Assembly (NCBI RefSeq): GCF_022352215.1
Contig: NZ_JAKRWF010000003.1
Coordinates: forward strand, 229,854 to 293,853
Reading direction: 5' to 3'
Origin: Flavihumibacter cheonanensis
Lineage (GTDB): Bacteria; Bacteroidota; Bacteroidia; Chitinophagales; Chitinophagaceae
Length of the DNA stretch: 64,000 bases
Shown: piece after piece, positions 62,276 to 64,000 of the stretch
Layout of the letters: each line of letters opens with the position of its first letter
Position numbering within the stretch: position 1 is the first letter of the stretch
Program-made: the position numbers and the translations under genes
The notes under the pieces: model-generated
What the model was told of the DNA's origin: nothing
Database searches by the model: none
The model's input: the letters and a program-made list of their open reading frames with translations, nothing else

Positions 62276-63292
62276 CTACTTATTTTCTTTGACCGGACCG
62301 GAACCTACGAGTTTAATCCGGATGATCAGTAAACTACCAACAATAGCCGGGCCAATAAGGTTGATCAGCCAGATTCCCAGCGCTGCTGCAATGATTCCCA
62401 ACTGGTTGGCACTGATCATTCCGAACAACTCCAATGCCAGCTTTCCACGGATCCCAATATCTGCCAATGCAATAGTAGGAATAATCGCCATGATCAAAAA
62501 CTGGAGGCTGATCAGCCAGGCAGCTACTCCAATTGCATCCGTCACGTTAAAACTTTGCAGTAGTAAGATATATTGAATAACAAATACCCCGTACCTCAAC
62601 ACTGACCACCCAAGCACTCTTAACAAAATTGTAACCGGTAAATGATCCACCACCTGCAAAACCGGAAGGATTTTACCTGCTCCCGGAATCTTTTCAGCAG
62701 CTCTTACCACCCAGCTGATGCGAAAATACAGCAGGATAGCTGCACCACTGATAAAACTCAGCAACCAACCCAGTGCCGGTACCCAAATTTCCTGCAGGTT
62801 CCAATGCGAAGGCAGGTCCACAGATTGATAATTGGCGTACCAAATCCATAGTGAGATGGTACCAATTACTAATGTTACCAAAACCTGGCTGAAACTTCCG
62901 ATCAGGGTTAAGGAAACCGATGCCAGTCTTTTACCCTCCGGCAGATAGAGCACCCGCCCACCATATTCACCAATCCGGTTGGGTGTATTCACTGCAAATG
63001 CGAGTCCGGCTAGTGTTGCCTTAAACGCCTTTACCATGGATATACGATGAAGGGGCAATAAGAGTTCTCTCCATTTCAATGCTTCCAGTCCCCAGTTAGC
63101 CAACATCAGCACAACCACCGCAATTAGTTTCCAGGCATGTTCGGTTCTCAGGGTCTCCTGCATTTGTTGCCAGGTAGTAGCCAAATCAGGCTGGAGACTC
63201 AGTTGCCGATAGATCGACCAGCTCAACCAAATGAATATCAGGGGTCCCAACCAGTAGTTGAGAAAGATTTTGATATTTTTGCTGGATACCAT
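62276..63292 (-). CDS. UPF0104/LPG-synthase-type membrane flippase-like protein
   Basis: The 338 residues start at ATG 63292; the frame upstream overlaps ruvC and lacks support. There are about eight membrane helices. TLAGLAFAVNTPNRIGEYGG and RVLYLPEGKRLASVSLTL match the lysylphosphatidylglycerol synthase transmembrane (flippase) family. The soluble aminoacyltransferase domain of full MprF is missing, as in UPF0104 proteins. It is in an operon with the DUF3108 gene and divergent from ruvC. Confidence 0.85.
   Translation of the reverse strand: MVSSKNIKIFLNYWLGPLIFIWLSWSIYRQLSLQPDLATTWQQMQETLRTEHAWKLIAVVVLMLANWGLEALKWRELLLPLHRISMVKAFKATLAGLAFAVNTPNRIGEYGGRVLYLPEGKRLASVSLTLIGSFSQVLVTLVIGTISLWIWYANYQSVDLPSHWNLQEIWVPALGWLLSFISGAAILLYFRISWVVRAAEKIPGAGKILPVLQVVDHLPVTILLRVLGWSVLRYGVFVIQYILLLQSFNVTDAIGVAAWLISLQFLIMAIIPTIALADIGIRGKLALELFGMISANQLGIIAAALGIWLINLIGPAIVGSLLIIRIKLVGSGPVKENK
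63274..63281 (+). promoter_or_regulatory. ruvC -7 box (TATTTTTG)
   Basis: TATTTTTG fully matches TAnnTTTG, 34 bases before the likely TTG start of ruvC, inside the first codons of the divergent gene. No ideal -33 TTTG is seen. Confidence 0.45.
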
Positions 63293-63314
63293 CCGGGTTA
63301 AAAATAAGCGCTCG

Positions 63315-63884
63315 TTGAAAAAAAACGCACAAATAATTCTGGGTATTGATCCAGGCACCATCATAATGGGCTATGGATTGATAGCAGTGAACGGTCAAAA
63401 GCTCCAACTATTGCACATGGATGTGCTAAAATTGAATGCTAAAAAAGACCAGCATATCCGGCTGGAGCTGATCCATCGCCGGGTGGCCGAATTAATCCAG
63501 GAATACCAACCTACCAGTTTTGCGATCGAAGCACCCTTCTTTGGCAAAAACGTACAAAGTATGCTCAAGCTGGGAAGAGCACAGGGCGTAGCAATTGCCG
63601 CCGCCATTCAAGCTGGTCTCGAAGTATGTGAGTACTCGCCCAAAAAAGTTAAGCAGTCCATCACCGGGAATGGTAATGCTGATAAACACCAGGTCTGGTC
63701 CATGTTACAGCGCATACTCACGATAGAAGAGAAACCTGAATTCCTGGATGCCTCGGATGCCCTCGCAGTAGCAATCTGTCATCACTACCAGACAACCTCT
63801 CCCATTCCCGGAGCCGCCTCCAAACTAAAAGGCTGGGAAGATTTCCTTAAGAAAAACGAGCACCGGATCAGGAAACCGGTCTGA
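63315..63884 (+). CDS. ruvC: crossover-junction endonuclease RuvC
   Basis: The 189 residues start at TTG 63315; no ATG or GTG occurs in frame nearby, and the start fits the family position just before ILGIDPGT. Catalytic acids appear in ILGIDPGTIIMGYG (first Asp), FAIEAPFFGKN (Glu) and FLDASDALAVAICH (C-terminal Asp). It cuts Holliday junctions with RuvAB. The start is only 22 bases from the start of the divergent flippase-like gene. Confidence 0.95.
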   Translation: MKKNAQIILGIDPGTIIMGYGLIAVNGQKLQLLHMDVLKLNAKKDQHIRLELIHRRVAELIQEYQPTSFAIEAPFFGKNVQSMLKLGRAQGVAIAAAIQAGLEVCEYSPKKVKQSITGNGNADKHQVWSMLQRILTIEEKPEFLDASDALAVAICHHYQTTSPIPGAASKLKGWEDFLKKNEHRIRKPV

Positions 63885-64000
63885 ATACTTCAGGATTTTC
63901 CAGGTATGCCAGGATTTTTTCCTGTGCGGTTTTTAATTCCTCCGGACTCAGTTTCAATTTAGGTCGGGTGAAATTCAGGTCGTCAGCAGATTGAAGGGGC
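63868..64000 (-). CDS. C-terminal part of an unidentified protein (truncated by window edge)
   Basis: On the minus strand only one frame stays open from the window edge to TGA 63868-63870. It gives 43 residues, including RPKLKLSPEELKTAQEKILA, and ending ENPEVFRPVS. It reads like real coding sequence and its end overlaps the last 17 bases of ruvC. The family cannot be told from this part. Confidence 0.55.
   Translation of the reverse strand, partial: PLQSADDLNFTRPKLKLSPEELKTAQEKILAYLENPEVFRPVS

Noticed and set aside
1-64000. Prophage or integrative element covering the 32-54 kb accessory region.
   Set aside because: No integrase, phage structural gene, tRNA attachment site or flanking direct repeat was found.

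Overview
The window comes from a Bacteroidota chromosome, most likely family Chitinophagaceae. The signs are a SusC/SusD pair, several TAnnTTTG -7 promoter boxes of the Bacteroidota sigma factor, the ftsX-DUF3098-uppP order, a tricorn-like S41 protease, and many lipoproteins with short lipoboxes. Two Holliday-junction genes sit at the ends: ruvB (partial, left edge) and ruvC (near the right edge). I found no tRNA, rRNA, CRISPR array, insertion sequence or prophage.

Region 1 (1-12.8 kb) is mainly carbohydrate metabolism. It holds an alpha-glucan-phosphorylase-like protein whose PLP lysine is replaced by serine, and a MarR regulator with an NmrA-type oxidoreductase that share an operator-like palindrome. 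It also holds a sucrose-type operon (MFS transporter, GH100-like invertase, PfkB fructokinase) and an oppositely oriented pair of exported alpha-glucosidases (GH65, then GH37 trehalase). An OmpA-like protein and an M23 peptidase lie between.

Region 2 (12.8-27.1 kb) is a polysaccharide-utilisation-type locus. Divergently from a LacI regulator run susC, susD and two ~1100-residue FG-GAP/ASPIC-UnbV lipoproteins. The spacer carries two LacI-type palindromes. A tandem pair of exported GyrI-like proteins faces the operon tail to tail. Capture of alpha-glucosides at the surface, periplasmic cleavage by GH65 and GH37, and cytoplasmic sucrose use is a plausible combined role, but the SusCD substrate cannot be read from the sequence.

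Region 3 (27.1-54.3 kb) is an accessory stretch of small operons. It contains a tricorn-like protease with a purine-rich linker, a winged-helix gene flanked by helically spaced GATTCAATT repeats, and a rhomboid protease next to an aspartic protease with two DTG motifs. There is an XAC2610-like lipoprotein and a possible TonB remnant. Two toxin-antitoxin-like pairs are present: HTH/nucleotidyltransferase and Xre-type/RES. Two Crp-family regulators are each followed by one small gene, the first across a gap with two adjacent palindromes. S41 peptidases, serine hydrolases, a nitrilase, DinB, DUF2200, YdeI-like, GNAT and methyltransferase genes fill the rest, with one 370-residue orphan at the end.

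Region 4 (54.3-64 kb) returns to core genes: leuS divergent from ftsX, DUF3098 and uppP, then an UMF1-type MFS transporter, an MBL-fold hydrolase, a DUF3108 protein, a flippase-like membrane protein and ruvC. Start codons were moved from the longest frame wherever a later ATG, signal peptide or promoter box argued for it; several genes appear to begin within a few bases of a TAnnTTTG box, which suggests leaderless or very short leaders.
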